Notes: generated by a model from the letters alone, not told the origin. DNA of 64,000 nt from Mycobacterium sp. URHB0044 (GCF_000620625.1 NZ_JIAW01000019.1:1-64000), one strand, 5' to 3'; shown: positions 18,286 through 27,303, counted from the stretch's first letter. Numbers and translations are program-made.

Positions 18286-18751
18286 CGTCGTCCGCCGATC
18301 GAGGGTGTTGGCGGCGACGGAGGCCGTGGTGAGTGCGGCTCCGGCTTGACATCACGATGCGTCAGGCCGGCGGCATGGGCCACATCGAGTGCAGCGGCGA
18401 CCTGACCGATGATGTTCACCGCCCGGGACGGTTCGAGCGGGCCCTTGGCGATCAGCTCGTAGAGCGTGTGCCCGTGCACCAAGCGGATGTCGATATCGAG
18501 CCCGCCGTCGGTCTCACCCGAATCGTGAATGGGTATGACGTGTGGTTCTTGCAGAGCGGCCGCCGCTTGGGACTCACGCTGGAACCGCTGCCGAAACGTG
18601 GCATCGTTGGAGATCGCGTCGCGAGGATCTTCAGCGCGACGGTTCGGTTCTTGTCGGTGTCGTAGGCCTCGTACACCTCACCCATCCCGCCCTTGCCGAG
18701 CAGGCTGACCAAGTTGTACTTGCCGAACGCCATGCCGACGCGCGACTCCAC
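18282..18751 (-). pseudogene. PknD/E/H-type Ser/Thr kinase remnant (frameshift, lost C-lobe)
   Basis: The N-lobe is clear: VESRVGMAFGKYNLVSLLG, the Gly-rich loop GKGGMGEVYEAYDT and the catalytic Lys in VALKILA. Near 18619 one base is missing; restoring it continues the family sequence through FRQRFQRESQAAAALQEPHV, LVHGHTLYELIAKGPL and the catalytic loop THRDVKPE. Immediately after that the homology ends and the frame stops at 18282, so the DFG segment, activation loop, C-lobe and any membrane domain are gone. The start (GTG 18751 or ATG 18733) lies directly beside the inverted terminal repeat of the IS element, whose arrival probably also removed its promoter. Confidence 0.85.
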
Positions 18752-18759
18752 GGCCAACC

Positions 18760-18781
18760 GTTGCCGTTGAGTGTGTTTGAG
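18760..18781 (+). repeat. IS607-type terminal inverted repeat, tnpB side
   Basis: GTTGCCGTTGAGTGTGTTTG on the plus strand. Its reverse-complement partner lies at 21038-21057, differing by one indel inside the arm. Confidence 0.6.
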
Positions 18782-18787
18782 TTGCAC

Positions 18788-20440
18788 TCATGCGGCGTCC
18801 CCTTGCGGGGTTGGGGTTGTGGCCTCTCCGCGTCCGGCCCCGGATGAGAGGGGTCTTACGGATGCTCCGCCGGCGCCGGATGACCCGGCGTCCGCGCCAT
18901 GGCCTGTACCAACCGTGGTGGTTGGCCCGGGTACCGATGGGGCCGTGGTCCCGACTGGACCACGACTGGCAGTATCCGGCCAGTCACGGAGATTCAATGC
19001 AGCGTTACGGTCGCGGTCGACGACCTCGCCCGTTACCGGGCAGAGCAGGTGTTTGTCGATGCGGCCTGTGCCTTTCAGGCGGCATTCGGTGCCGTCTGTG
19101 TGGCGGCAACCGTGGTGGATTTGGCTGGATGGGAACCAGCGATCCGCCACGGTCAGGGTGCTGCCATACCGCAGGGTCTTGTAGGCCAGTTGCGGCCTGA
19201 TCAAGCCCATCGCGGCATCGGACACGGCGCGCCGGAAAGCTCGACGCCCCATGCCCTGTTTCATCGCAGCCACGTCGAGATCTTCGATCACGACATGGCC
19301 ATACGTACCCGCCAACTCGGTGCTGAGCTGATGGGCGGCTTCCCGCCGCAGATGTACGCACCGGCGGTCGAGCCGGGTCAGCTTGGCTTTCGCTGCCCGG
19401 TGACCGCGCGATCCGGGGATACGGCGGGAAAGTTCACGACCAGCCCGCCGCCGGGCGGCAAGTGTCGCCTTAAGCGGGACCGGATTCTCATACTCGACAA
19501 CCGTTTCGGCGCCCGTGACACTGTCGCGGGTCGCCACGGTCGCTAGCGTGCGCACGCCGAGATCCACCCCGGCGCGCACCGTCGGCTGGGCGACGACCCG
19601 CTCGGTGGTGGGGCTGCGCAGCGCGTAACCGACGGACACGTAGAGCCGTCCCCACTGCTGCGAGAGTGTCACGTTCAGGATGTGGGCACGCCCCGACGCG
19701 ACATGGCGTTGCAGCCGGCGCGTGTTCTCCTTGGCCCGTAATGCTCCAATCACCGGCACGGTGATCGTGCGACGGTCATCCTCCACGCGCATCGTGCCGG
19801 TGGTGAACCGCACCCGGCCGGGATCGCGGCGCGCCGAGGTGAACCGCGGGAAACCCACCCGGCGTCCCTGCCGTTTCCCGTTCCTGCTGGCACTCCAGTT
19901 GCTCAACGCCGCGGCCAGATCGGCCAAACCCGCGGAGTAGCACTCCTTGGAATTGGTGGCCCACCAGGGCGCCACCTCTTCCTTGGCCCGATTCCACGCC
20001 TTGCGCAGCGAGCCCAGATCCCAGCCCACCGACTCGTGCTCGGGGTCCACCGATCGTGCGTCGAGGTCGGCTTTCACCTGGGCCAGTCCCCAGTTGAACG
20101 CCTTGCGTCGAGCACCGAAATGCGACCGCACCAACGCTGCTCGATCCTCATCACAGGGCCATTGCACCTCGAACTTCGCCGCGGTCACCCCCCACCCGGT
20201 GGGCAGCTTCACACCGGGCAATCCGGTGGCGGCGTAACTGCCGGCGTCCCCGTCGTACAGCTCGAACAGCACCGACACCGACTCCACCCCCGCCCGATGG
20301 TGCTCGAAATCCGCCCCCACATCCACATACCGCGACACCGTGTGGCTGCCATCGCGTTTCGGCTTCCCCGGCAACTGCACCCCACCAGTGAGCGCAACCA
20401 CCTTCTCCGCTTGGCTGCGGGTACGCATTCCGACAATCAT
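18788..20440 (-). CDS. tnpB: TnpB, RNA-guided nuclease-type protein of an IS607 element
   Basis: 550 aa, uninterrupted. RuvC-like catalytic residues are all visible: Asp in GVDLGVRTLATVA, Glu in HVVIEDLDVAAMKQG and Asp in VVDRDRNAALNLRDW. N-terminal domain has the usual FNWGLAQVKAD segment. The zinc knuckle between RuvC-II and III is atypical: the first pair reads HHGC and the second CPVT, so two of four Cys ligands are replaced (His, Thr). TnpB is known to cut DNA guided by an RNA made from the element's 3' end. The ATG at 20440 overlaps the tnpA stop by one base and has a G-rich site upstream; a longer frame to 20530 runs inside tnpA. The C-terminal 60 codons are low-complexity and probably double as guide-RNA sequence. 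Confidence 0.88.
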   Translation of the reverse strand: MIVGMRTRSQAEKVVALTGGVQLPGKPKRDGSHTVSRYVDVGADFEHHRAGVESVSVLFELYDGDAGSYAATGLPGVKLPTGWGVTAAKFEVQWPCDEDRAALVRSHFGARRKAFNWGLAQVKADLDARSVDPEHESVGWDLGSLRKAWNRAKEEVAPWWATNSKECYSAGLADLAAALSNWSASRNGKRQGRRVGFPRFTSARRDPGRVRFTTGTMRVEDDRRTITVPVIGALRAKENTRRLQRHVASGRAHILNVTLSQQWGRLYVSVGYALRSPTTERVVAQPTVRAGVDLGVRTLATVATRDSVTGAETVVEYENPVPLKATLAARRRAGRELSRRIPGSRGHRAAKAKLTRLDRRCVHLRREAAHQLSTELAGTYGHVVIEDLDVAAMKQGMGRRAFRRAVSDAAMGLIRPQLAYKTLRYGSTLTVADRWFPSSQIHHGCRHTDGTECRLKGTGRIDKHLLCPVTGEVVDRDRNAALNLRDWPDTASRGPVGTTAPSVPGPTTTVGTGHGADAGSSGAGGASVRPLSSGAGRGEATTPTPQGDAA

Positions 20441-21026
20441 CAGACCACCGCCCCCGGTTCGACCTTGGTGACGGTGACCGTACGCATGGCCCGGTTGCGG
20501 GCACCACGACGTCCACACAACCGACCGCACATCGACGTCAACACCTCGACCATGTCGCTCACCACATCATCAGTCGCCTCACCCGCGTCGGCGACCACGA
20601 TCCGGCGGCCCTGCGCTGACAACGCCGCCCCCAGGTACTCCACCCCCAAGCGCGCCAACCGGTCGCGATCCTCGACAACGACCACCATCGCATCACGGTC
20701 CGACAAGAATGCGCGCCAGCATGGGCCGCTAGCCGTTCAGACCGGAACCAACCTCGCGTACCGCCTGGTTCACCCGAAGATCACGCTCAGTAGCCCATGC
20801 GGTCAGCCCGACGACCTGCCGATCCAGATCCGAGTGCTGACCATGACCCGACAACGCGCGCATAAACCACCCCTCCGACCGCTGCAGCCGATGGCGAGCC
20901 GGTCGTCTCAACCAGGATCAACCGGGCCCACCCGCTCCGCGGGAACCGGCAACGTCCCTCACGAAACCAGCGATACGCGGTATGCCGATTCACCCCAACC
21001 GACGCGGCACAATCCGCCTGATTCAC
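20440..21026 (-). pseudogene. Degenerate IS607 TnpA serine recombinase
   Basis: Three pieces in different frames. First (21026 to about 20855): the MerR-like helix-turn-helix VGVNRHTAYRWFREG, then VVYARV. After a frameshift: a LSGHGQHSDLDRQVVGLTAWA segment with the presumed catalytic Ser, ending in an in-frame TAG at 20729-20731 (GLNG then stop, where the family has GLNGKRP). After another frameshift near 20707: VVVVEDRDRLARLGVEYLGAALSAQ to the C-terminus. At least three lesions make a working recombinase very unlikely, although tnpB directly downstream remains open. Confidence 0.85.
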
Positions 21027-21553
21027 GCCACCAACCAAAACACACTCAACACGCAACAGCTCAGATCCCCAGCAGCATCATGGGCCGACGATGCCTGGCC
21101 GACACCGGCGACGGCATCGCGGATCATCGACACGACGAGGACCAGGTACCAGAGCGTGCCTGCCACCGCGGTGCCGACGTGCAGCCCACCGAAGTGGTAG
21201 TACTTGCCGAGCGCCCACCGCACCCGCAGCGGCCAGGCCGTCGGCGCGCGGGTCACCAACCACGCCAGGGCATTGAGGACGTAGGGCTGCCGAAACATCA
21301 CGGCGGCAGCGAGATTCGCCTGCGCGGTCAACGCGATGACGTCGAGGTCGGCACCGTCCACCGTCCACCAGCGCGCACTGGTGACGCCGTACACCGCCCA
21401 TCCGAGGTTGACCGTCATCGCCAGCACGACGAGCCGGTTGTAATGCATCAGGCGCGGGTGCTTGAGGATGCGGCGTGGGAACGGCAGGTGCGGCGCGGTA
21501 CCCCGGTCCACGACGGTCCCGACGTCCGGCATGGCGAGTTCCGCGGTGGTCAC
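21023..21553 (-). pseudogene. Multi-spanning membrane protein truncated by the IS element
   Basis: From a GTG at 21553 the frame encodes a His-rich membrane protein: a soluble N-terminus (PRRILKHPRLMHYNRL), then hydrophobic segments LVVLAMTVNLGWAVYGV, ALTAQANLAAAVMF and GTAVAGTLWYLVLVVSMI with WALGKYYHFGGLHVG between them. Conserved His near membrane segments suggests haem or metal contact, but I do not recognise the family with certainty. After SSAHDAAGDLS (about 21058) the sequence is IS DNA, and the frame stops at 21023. No downstream half is found beyond the IS, where the kinase remnant begins, so a deletion accompanied or followed insertion, or only the extreme C-terminus was lost. Confidence 0.6.
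21038..21057 (+). repeat. IS607-type terminal inverted repeat, tnpA side
   Basis: Plus strand AAACACACTCAACACGCAAC is the inverted counterpart of 18760-18781. The helix-turn-helix start of tnpA lies 12 bp inside it. Confidence 0.6.
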
Positions 21554-21617
21554 CCGATGAGACTCCGGGAACCGGCTTGGAGGATTTTCAAATAAATCTT
21601 GGAACCGCCGCCGACGG

Positions 21618-22661
21618 TTAGGGCAGCCGCGGGTCGATCAGGGTGACGCCCACGGGAGAGGCGGTGTCGACCGCCGGGAGGAGGCGTGCCCCTTCGGCCA
21701 GTCCGACGACGCGCTCCACCAGCGCCTGCGGGCGCAACGTGCCGGCTTCGACCAGTGCCAGCATGTCGGGATAGTCCACGCTGGCCATGCCATGACTGCC
21801 GAGAACGTCCAGTTCCCAGGCGATCACGCGGTCCATCGGCACCGCGGGGTGGCCGTCGGCGCTGGGCAGCAGCCCCACCTGCACGTGGCGTCCGCGCCGC
21901 CGCAGACTGTGGATGGCCTCCGCACAGGTGGCCGGCGTACCGACCGCGTCGACCGCGACGTGGCTACCTCCATCGGTGAGCTCGTGCACCTGGGCAGGGA
22001 CGTCACGCCCATCAGCGAGCAGCGTCTGTTCCGCACCCAGATCGCGCGCCAGGGCCAGCGCCGCAGGCGTGCGGTCGACGGCGACCACCCTGGCCCCTGC
22101 GGCCACGGCGACCTGTACCGCGCTGAGCCCCACACCGCCAACCCCGAAGACCGTCACCCACTCAGCGGGCCTGACACCGGCCCGCGCGTGCAGCGCACGG
22201 TAAGCGGTGGCGAACCGACAGCCCAGCCCCGCCGCCGCCGCATCGGAGACGACGTCGGCCACCGCGACCAGGTTGGTGTCGGCGGCGTGCAGCGCCACGT
22301 ACTCGGCGAAGGAACCCCAGTGGGTGAAACCGGGCTGGGTCTGGTCGGGGCAGACCTGTGCCTGACCGTCCCGACACCACTGGCACCGACCGCAGCCGCA
22401 CACGAAGGGGGTGGTCACCCGATCGCCGACCTTCCAGCGTCGGACGTCGGTGCCCACCGCGGCGATGACGCCGACGAGTTCGTGGCCGGGGACGTGCGGC
22501 AGTGCTACCCCGTCGTCGTGGCCCGCCCACGCATGCCAGTCACTGCGACAGAGACCGGTGGCGTGCACTTCGACGACCACGCCGCCCGACGATGGCACCG
22601 GATCGGCGACCGTGCCGACGTCCACCGGACCGCCGAACTCCTCGAACACCGCGGCGCGCAT
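21618..22661 (-). CDS. Zinc-dependent alcohol dehydrogenase (MDR superfamily)
   Basis: NAD(P)-dependent medium-chain dehydrogenase, 347 aa. Catalytic Zn ligands lie in ATGLCRSDWHAWAG (Cys) and the GHE signature HVPGHELVGVIAAVG; the structural Zn knuckle is CGCGRCQWCRDGQAQVC; the Rossmann motif is VTVFGVGGVGLSAVQVA. The start MRAAVFEEFGG was chosen from the family pattern, although a GTG six codons upstream is open. Substrate unknown. Divergent from the Rv3311-like gene (about 105 bp apart). Confidence 0.9.
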   Translation of the reverse strand: MRAAVFEEFGGPVDVGTVADPVPSSGGVVVEVHATGLCRSDWHAWAGHDDGVALPHVPGHELVGVIAAVGTDVRRWKVGDRVTTPFVCGCGRCQWCRDGQAQVCPDQTQPGFTHWGSFAEYVALHAADTNLVAVADVVSDAAAAGLGCRFATAYRALHARAGVRPAEWVTVFGVGGVGLSAVQVAVAAGARVVAVDRTPAALALARDLGAEQTLLADGRDVPAQVHELTDGGSHVAVDAVGTPATCAEAIHSLRRRGRHVQVGLLPSADGHPAVPMDRVIAWELDVLGSHGMASVDYPDMLALVEAGTLRPQALVERVVGLAEGARLLPAVDTASPVGVTLIDPRLP

Positions 22662-22766
22662 GGAGCCATCGTCGCGCACGTCACCGCCGCGTCATGCTCC
22701 GCAGTCGGCGTCGGCCATCGCCAACCACCCTCGGACTCGCCAGACTGCGTCGTTAGGCTGTGCCGC

Positions 22767-24035
22767 ATGGCAGCTGAAATCGTGCCCGTCCGGCTTGGTC
22801 TGACCAAGGGCGACCTGTACACCCTGTGGGCACCGTCGTGGCGTGACGAGGAGGACGAGTGGCAGGCGTTCCTCGGCAAGGACGAGGACCTCTACGCCTT
22901 CGAATCGGTGGCCGACCTGGTGGCGTTCATCCGCACGAACAAGGACAACGACCTCGCCGACCACCCCGGCTGGGCCGCGCTGACCGCAGGGTCCGCGCAC
23001 CTCTGCGATCCGGCCGAGGACCAGCGCCACGACCTGATCGGGGTGCCCGACGTCGTCGCCGAGAAGCCCACCGAGGAGTCGGTGCGGTCGCTGCTTGGCA
23101 GCTTGACCATCGTCCAGGCGATCGGTTCGGTGTGCGACCTGATGGCGGTGTCCAAGTTCTTCAACGGCCACCCCATCCTTGGGTCGGTGGGCGGCGGCAT
23201 CGAGGCCTTCGAGGGGCGTGCCGGCCGTAAGCGCTGGAGCGAGATCGAGGCCGTCATCGGACGCAGCTGGGACGGTGTCATCGACGCCATCGACGCCATC
23301 ATCGCCACCCCCGACGTCGACGCAGGCGCGTCACAGAAGGCCGCCGACGAACTCGCCGACCCCGCGCCCGAGCCGGAAGTCGAGGACGCAGCCCCCGAGG
23401 ACGAGGTCGTCATCGAGGACGAGGTGGACACCGACGAGGAGGTCGCCGCGCTCGCCGCCGTGGCCAAGAGTCAGGTGCTCGGCAGCCACGAAGACTTCTG
23501 GGGTCAGGTCGGTATCGACCCGGTCCGCATCATGACCAGCGGCGGCACCTATTACACGCTGCGGTGCTACTTGGACGATCAGCCGATCTTCCTGGGCCGC
23601 AACGGCCGCATCAGCGTGTTCGGCTCCGAGCGGGCGCTCGCGCGCTACCTGGCGGACGAGCACGAGAGCGACCTGTCGGACCTGTCGACCTTCGACGACA
23701 TCCGCACGGCCGCCACTGACGGCTCGCTGCGCATCAAGGTCACCGACGACAACGTCTACGTGTTGAGCGAGCTGTCCGACGACATCGCCGACGGACCCGA
23801 CGCCGTCGACAGCGAGCAGCTCGAATTGGCGGTCGAACTGCTGCGCGACGTCAGCGACTACGCCGAGGACACCACGGTCGACGAGGCGCTAGACGCCGAC
23901 CAGCCGCTCGGCAGGTTCGTCGCGCACGTGCTCGATCCGGGCACGGTCGCCAAGCCGCCCGCGCCGTACGCCAAGGCCGCCGCGCAGTTCGATGCGCTGG
24001 CCAACTTCGTGGAGTCGCGGCTCCGTACCGAGTAG
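22767..24035 (+). CDS. Conserved mycobacterial protein of unknown function (Rv3311-like)
   Basis: 422-aa acidic cytoplasmic protein beginning MAAEIVPVRLGLTKGDLYTL, as in Rv3311. The first half (DEDLYAFESVADLVAFIR, then SLTIVQAIGSVCDLMAV) and the second half (FWGQVGIDPVRIM, then VFGSERALARYLADE) look like two related modules joined by an acidic linker rich in Glu/Asp (about residues 195-235). No signal peptide, membrane segment or catalytic motif is recognised. Its position between upp and add is conserved with M. tuberculosis, which argues for a housekeeping role. Confidence 0.85.
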   Translation: MAAEIVPVRLGLTKGDLYTLWAPSWRDEEDEWQAFLGKDEDLYAFESVADLVAFIRTNKDNDLADHPGWAALTAGSAHLCDPAEDQRHDLIGVPDVVAEKPTEESVRSLLGSLTIVQAIGSVCDLMAVSKFFNGHPILGSVGGGIEAFEGRAGRKRWSEIEAVIGRSWDGVIDAIDAIIATPDVDAGASQKAADELADPAPEPEVEDAAPEDEVVIEDEVDTDEEVAALAAVAKSQVLGSHEDFWGQVGIDPVRIMTSGGTYYTLRCYLDDQPIFLGRNGRISVFGSERALARYLADEHESDLSDLSTFDDIRTAATDGSLRIKVTDDNVYVLSELSDDIADGPDAVDSEQLELAVELLRDVSDYAEDTTVDEALDADQPLGRFVAHVLDPGTVAKPPAPYAKAAAQFDALANFVESRLRTE

Positions 24036-24084
24036 GGCCTGCAATCCGCGATTACTTCTCGCCGCGGCGGTGGTCTGACTCCAC

Positions 24085-24914
24085 ATGACCATGCAAACGC
24101 CTCTGCAGACCCACACCGTCGACGTCCCGGGCGCACGCCTCTACTACGAGGTCCGCGGCGCCGGCCCCGTGGTGTTCCTCGTCGGCTCACCGATGGCGTC
24201 GGCGGACTTCGCGCCGCTGGCCCACGCACTGGCCGGTGATCACACCGTCGTCACCTTCGATCCGCGCGGACTTGCCGCCAGCACGATCGACGACCCGACC
24301 CAGGACTCCACGCCGGAGCTGCGCGCCGACGACGTCGCCGCGATCCTCGATGCCGTCAGCGCCGAGTCGGCCGACGTGTTCGGCTCGAGCGGCGGTGCGG
24401 TCACCGGCCTGGCGCTGGTGAGCCGTCACCCGGGCCGGGTGCGCACGCTCGTCGCGCACGAGCCGCCGCTGCTGGACCTCCTGCCCGACGCCGAGCGGCA
24501 CCGCGCCGCCACCGAGGACATCATCGAGACGTTCCATCGCGACGGGCCGGGTGCCGCGTGGGGGAAGTTCATGTCCCACGCGGGATTCGACATGACCGAC
24601 CCCGCGATGGCGCCGCCGCCCGGTCCCGAGCCCAGCCCGGAGGAGCAGGCCAAGCAGCTCGCCGACATGACGCGCTTCTTCGACCACGAGCTGCGCCCGA
24701 CTACCCGGTACCGGCCCGACGTCGCGGCGCTGGTGCAGAGCCGCACCCGGGTCGTCATCGGCATCGGCGCGGAGTCAGGTCGCCTGGTCACCCACGGCAC
24801 GTCCACCACGCTGTGCGAGCTGCTCGGGATCTCCCCCGTCGAGTTCCCCGGCGATCACGCGGGGCTCCCGGCGCCTTCGCCGACCGGCTACGCGAGGTGC
24901 TGGCTAGCCGATGA
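24085..24914 (+). CDS. Alpha/beta hydrolase with a C-terminal frameshift
   Basis: Begins with a typical hydrolase core: VPGARLYYEVRGAGPVVFLVG (oxyanion strand), VTFDPRGLAAS, and the nucleophile elbow DVFGSSGGAVTGLAL; the catalytic His is in FPGDHAG. Just after that His, near 24861, the frame slips. The expected ending GAPGAFADRLREVLASR lies in another frame and stops at 24914, whereas the actual frame runs on to 25230 through DNA antisense to add with no hydrolase character. A one-base error, or a genuine frameshift costing only the last helix, fits best. The active site is intact in either version. Coordinates here give the restored end. Confidence 0.7.
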
Positions 24915-26004
24915 GTACCGCGTAGCGCGGCTTGATCACTTCGTCGATGATCGCCAGGCGTTCGTCGAACGGGATGAACGCCGACTTCATCGCGTTGATG
25001 GTGAAGCGTTCGAGGTCACTCCAGCCGTAGCCGAATGCCTCGACCAGCCGCAGCATCTCCTGGCTCATCGTGGTGTCGCTCATCAGCCGGTTGTCGGTGT
25101 TGACGGTGACGCGGAAGCGCAGCCGGGCCAGCCGGTCGAACGGATGCTCGGCGATGCTGGCCGCCGCGCCGGTTTGCACGTTGCTGCTGGGGCACAGCTC
25201 GAGCGGAATCCGCTTGTCCCGCAACAGTGATGCCAACCGGCCCAGTTTCACGGTGCCGTCGGGTCCTTCGGTGATGTCGTCGACGATCCGCACGCCGTGG
25301 CCGAGCCGGTCGGCTCCGCAGAACGCGATGGCCTCGTGGATCGACGGAAGACCGAACGCCTCGCCGGCGTGAATCGTGAAGCGCGCGTTGTTGCCTCGCA
25401 TGTACTCGAAGGCGTCGAGGTGGCGAGTGGGCGGATAACCGGCCTCGGCGCCCGCGATGTCGAAGCCCACCACGCCCTTGTCACGGAACCGGACGGCGAG
25501 CTCGGCGATCTCCCTTGACCGGGCGGCGTGCCGCATCGCGGTCACCAGACACCGGACCACGATGGGGCGGCCCGCACTGCCCGCCGCCTTCTCCCCGTCG
25601 GCGAACCCGGCCAGCACCGCGTCGACCACCGCGTCGAGCGACAGCCCCCGGTCGATGTGCAGCTCGGGGGCGAACCGGACCTCCGCGTACACCACTGAAT
25701 CGGCCGCCAGATCCTCCGCGCATTCGAAGGCCACGCGGTGCAACGCCTCTGGCGTCTGCATGACGCCGACCGTGTGCGCGAACGGCTCCAGGTAGCGCAC
25801 CAGCGACCCGCTGTGCGCCGCGGTTCGGAAGAACGTCGCCAGCTCCTCGACGTCGGTGGCGGGCAGACCGTCGTATCCGGTCTCGTCGGCCAACTCGATG
25901 ACGGTGCCGGGACGCAGCCCGCCGTCGAGGTGGTCGTGCAACAGCGCCTTGGGCGCGCGTTGGATCGATTTCAGGGTCAGCGGTGTCGGTCCAGCAGCGG
26001 TCAT
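24904..26004 (-). CDS. add: Adenosine deaminase
   Basis: Hydrolyses adenosine/deoxyadenosine to inosine/deoxyinosine. 366 aa with the zinc HxH pair at H23 and H25 (LHDHLDGGLR), the TIHAGEAFG motif with the third His, CGADRLGHGVRI, and VNTDNRLMSDTT with the catalytic Asp. It directly abuts deoA (stop and start touching), forming a cdd-deoA-add operon as in Rv3315c-Rv3313c. The 3' end overlaps the convergent hydrolase by 11 bp. Confidence 0.95.
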   Translation of the reverse strand: MTAAGPTPLTLKSIQRAPKALLHDHLDGGLRPGTVIELADETGYDGLPATDVEELATFFRTAAHSGSLVRYLEPFAHTVGVMQTPEALHRVAFECAEDLAADSVVYAEVRFAPELHIDRGLSLDAVVDAVLAGFADGEKAAGSAGRPIVVRCLVTAMRHAARSREIAELAVRFRDKGVVGFDIAGAEAGYPPTRHLDAFEYMRGNNARFTIHAGEAFGLPSIHEAIAFCGADRLGHGVRIVDDITEGPDGTVKLGRLASLLRDKRIPLELCPSSNVQTGAAASIAEHPFDRLARLRFRVTVNTDNRLMSDTTMSQEMLRLVEAFGYGWSDLERFTINAMKSAFIPFDERLAIIDEVIKPRYAVLIG

Positions 26005-27303
26005 TTAGGTGATCCGATCGATGATCAGGGGACGCTCCCGGGGAGCAGTGTCGCCGACGCTCCAGCCTCCGTCGAGTTCGGCGATGGCGCCGCCGAGCCG
26101 TTCGGGGGTGTCGGTGTACAGCGTGAAGAGCGGCTGGCCCGCGACGACGGGCTCGCCCGGCCTGCGGTGGACGAGCACGCCCGCACCGAACTGCACCTGC
26201 CCGCCCGGCGTCGAGCGGCCCGCTCCGAGTCGCCACACCGCCAGACCCACCGCCATCGCGTCGATGTCGCCCATCGTGCCACCACGCGGTGCGGTGATGG
26301 TCTCGGAATGTGCACCGATTGGCAACGGAGCGGACAGATCGCCACCCTGAGCGGTCACCAGGTCGCGGAACCGGTCCATCGCCGTACCGTCGGCCAGGGT
26401 GTCGGCAGGGTCGACCGCGTCGATGCCCGCCGCGTCGAGCATTTCGCGGGCCAGCGCGAGCGTCAGCGCCACCACGTCGGCGGGACCGCCACCGGCCAGC
26501 ACCTCCAGCGACTCGGCGACCTCGACGGCGTTGCCGACGGCGCACCCCAGTGGCCGATCCATGTCGGTGAGCAGCGCGCGGGTGGCGACGCCGTGCGCCG
26601 TACCCAACTCGACCATCGTGCGGGCCAACTCCCGCGACTCCGCTTCCGTCTTGAGGAAGGCACCGCGGCCCACCTTGGTATCCAGGACGAGCGCGTCGGC
26701 GCCCTCGGCGAGCTTCTTGCTCATCACCGAACTGGCGATCAGCGGCAGCGACTCGGTGGTGGCCGTGACGTCGCGCAGCGCATAGATCTTGCGATCGGCC
26801 GGCGCGAGGTCGCCCGCGGCGAAGATGGCCGCGCCGACGTCTCGAAGCTGTTCGCGGATGCGGTGTTTGGACAGCTCGGCGGTGAACCCGGCGATCGCCT
26901 CCAGCTTGTCCAGCGTGCCGCCGGTGTGGCCGAGCCCGCGGCCGGCGGCCTGCGGCACCGCGGCGCCGCACGCCATCACGACGGGCACCAGCGGGATGGT
27001 GATCTTGTCGCCCACTCCACCGGTGGAATGCTTGTCCACCAACGCGAGTGGCTTCCCGTCGCGCCGGATGTCGCTGAAGTCGAACCGCTCACCGGAGCCG
27101 ACCATGGCCGCCGTCCAGCGCGCGATCTCACCGGGTGTCATGCCGCGCAGGAAGATTGCCATCAACAGCGCAGACATCTGCTCGTCATGCACCCGGCCGT
27201 GGGTATAGCCGTCGATCACCCAGTCGATCGCGGCGTCCGAAAGCACGCCGCCGTCGCGCTTGGTCCTGATGACGGTCGGCGCGTCGAATGTGAACTGGGT
27301 CAC
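26005..27303 (-). CDS. deoA: Thymidine/pyrimidine-nucleoside phosphorylase
   Basis: Splits thymidine or deoxyuridine with phosphate. 432 aa; the signature DKHSTGGVGDKITIPLVP and the AAGRGLGHTGGTLDKLEAI segment bind phosphate and nucleoside. GTG start overlapping the cdd stop (GTGA). Middle gene of the cdd-deoA-add operon for pyrimidine and purine nucleoside salvage. Confidence 0.95.
   Translation of the reverse strand: MTQFTFDAPTVIRTKRDGGVLSDAAIDWVIDGYTHGRVHDEQMSALLMAIFLRGMTPGEIARWTAAMVGSGERFDFSDIRRDGKPLALVDKHSTGGVGDKITIPLVPVVMACGAAVPQAAGRGLGHTGGTLDKLEAIAGFTAELSKHRIREQLRDVGAAIFAAGDLAPADRKIYALRDVTATTESLPLIASSVMSKKLAEGADALVLDTKVGRGAFLKTEAESRELARTMVELGTAHGVATRALLTDMDRPLGCAVGNAVEVAESLEVLAGGGPADVVALTLALAREMLDAAGIDAVDPADTLADGTAMDRFRDLVTAQGGDLSAPLPIGAHSETITAPRGGTMGDIDAMAVGLAVWRLGAGRSTPGGQVQFGAGVLVHRRPGEPVVAGQPLFTLYTDTPERLGGAIAELDGGWSVGDTAPRERPLIIDRIT

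Larger units (their letters stand above)
18760..21057 (-). mobile_element. IS607-family insertion sequence, about 2.3 kb
   Basis: Contains a serine-recombinase-like tnpA (broken) followed by tnpB on the minus strand, the IS607 gene order. The ends carry imperfect inverted repeats, 18760-18781 and 21038-21057, sharing GTTGC and TTGAGTGTGTTT. One end abuts the start of a kinase remnant; the other interrupts a membrane-protein gene. No target duplication is evident, as expected for a serine recombinase. Exact ends are estimates. Confidence 0.75.

Noticed and set aside
20441..20530. Upstream extension of TnpB to 20530
   Set aside because: These codons lie inside the tnpA C-terminus in another frame; the ATG at 20440 couples to the tnpA stop.
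20036..21595. 519-codon plus-strand frame across the IS element
   Set aside because: Runs antisense to tnpB, tnpA remnant and the membrane gene, crossing the IS boundary; no domain.
24915..25230. C-terminal extension of the alpha/beta hydrolase
   Set aside because: Antisense to add and without hydrolase character; results from the frameshift near 24861.
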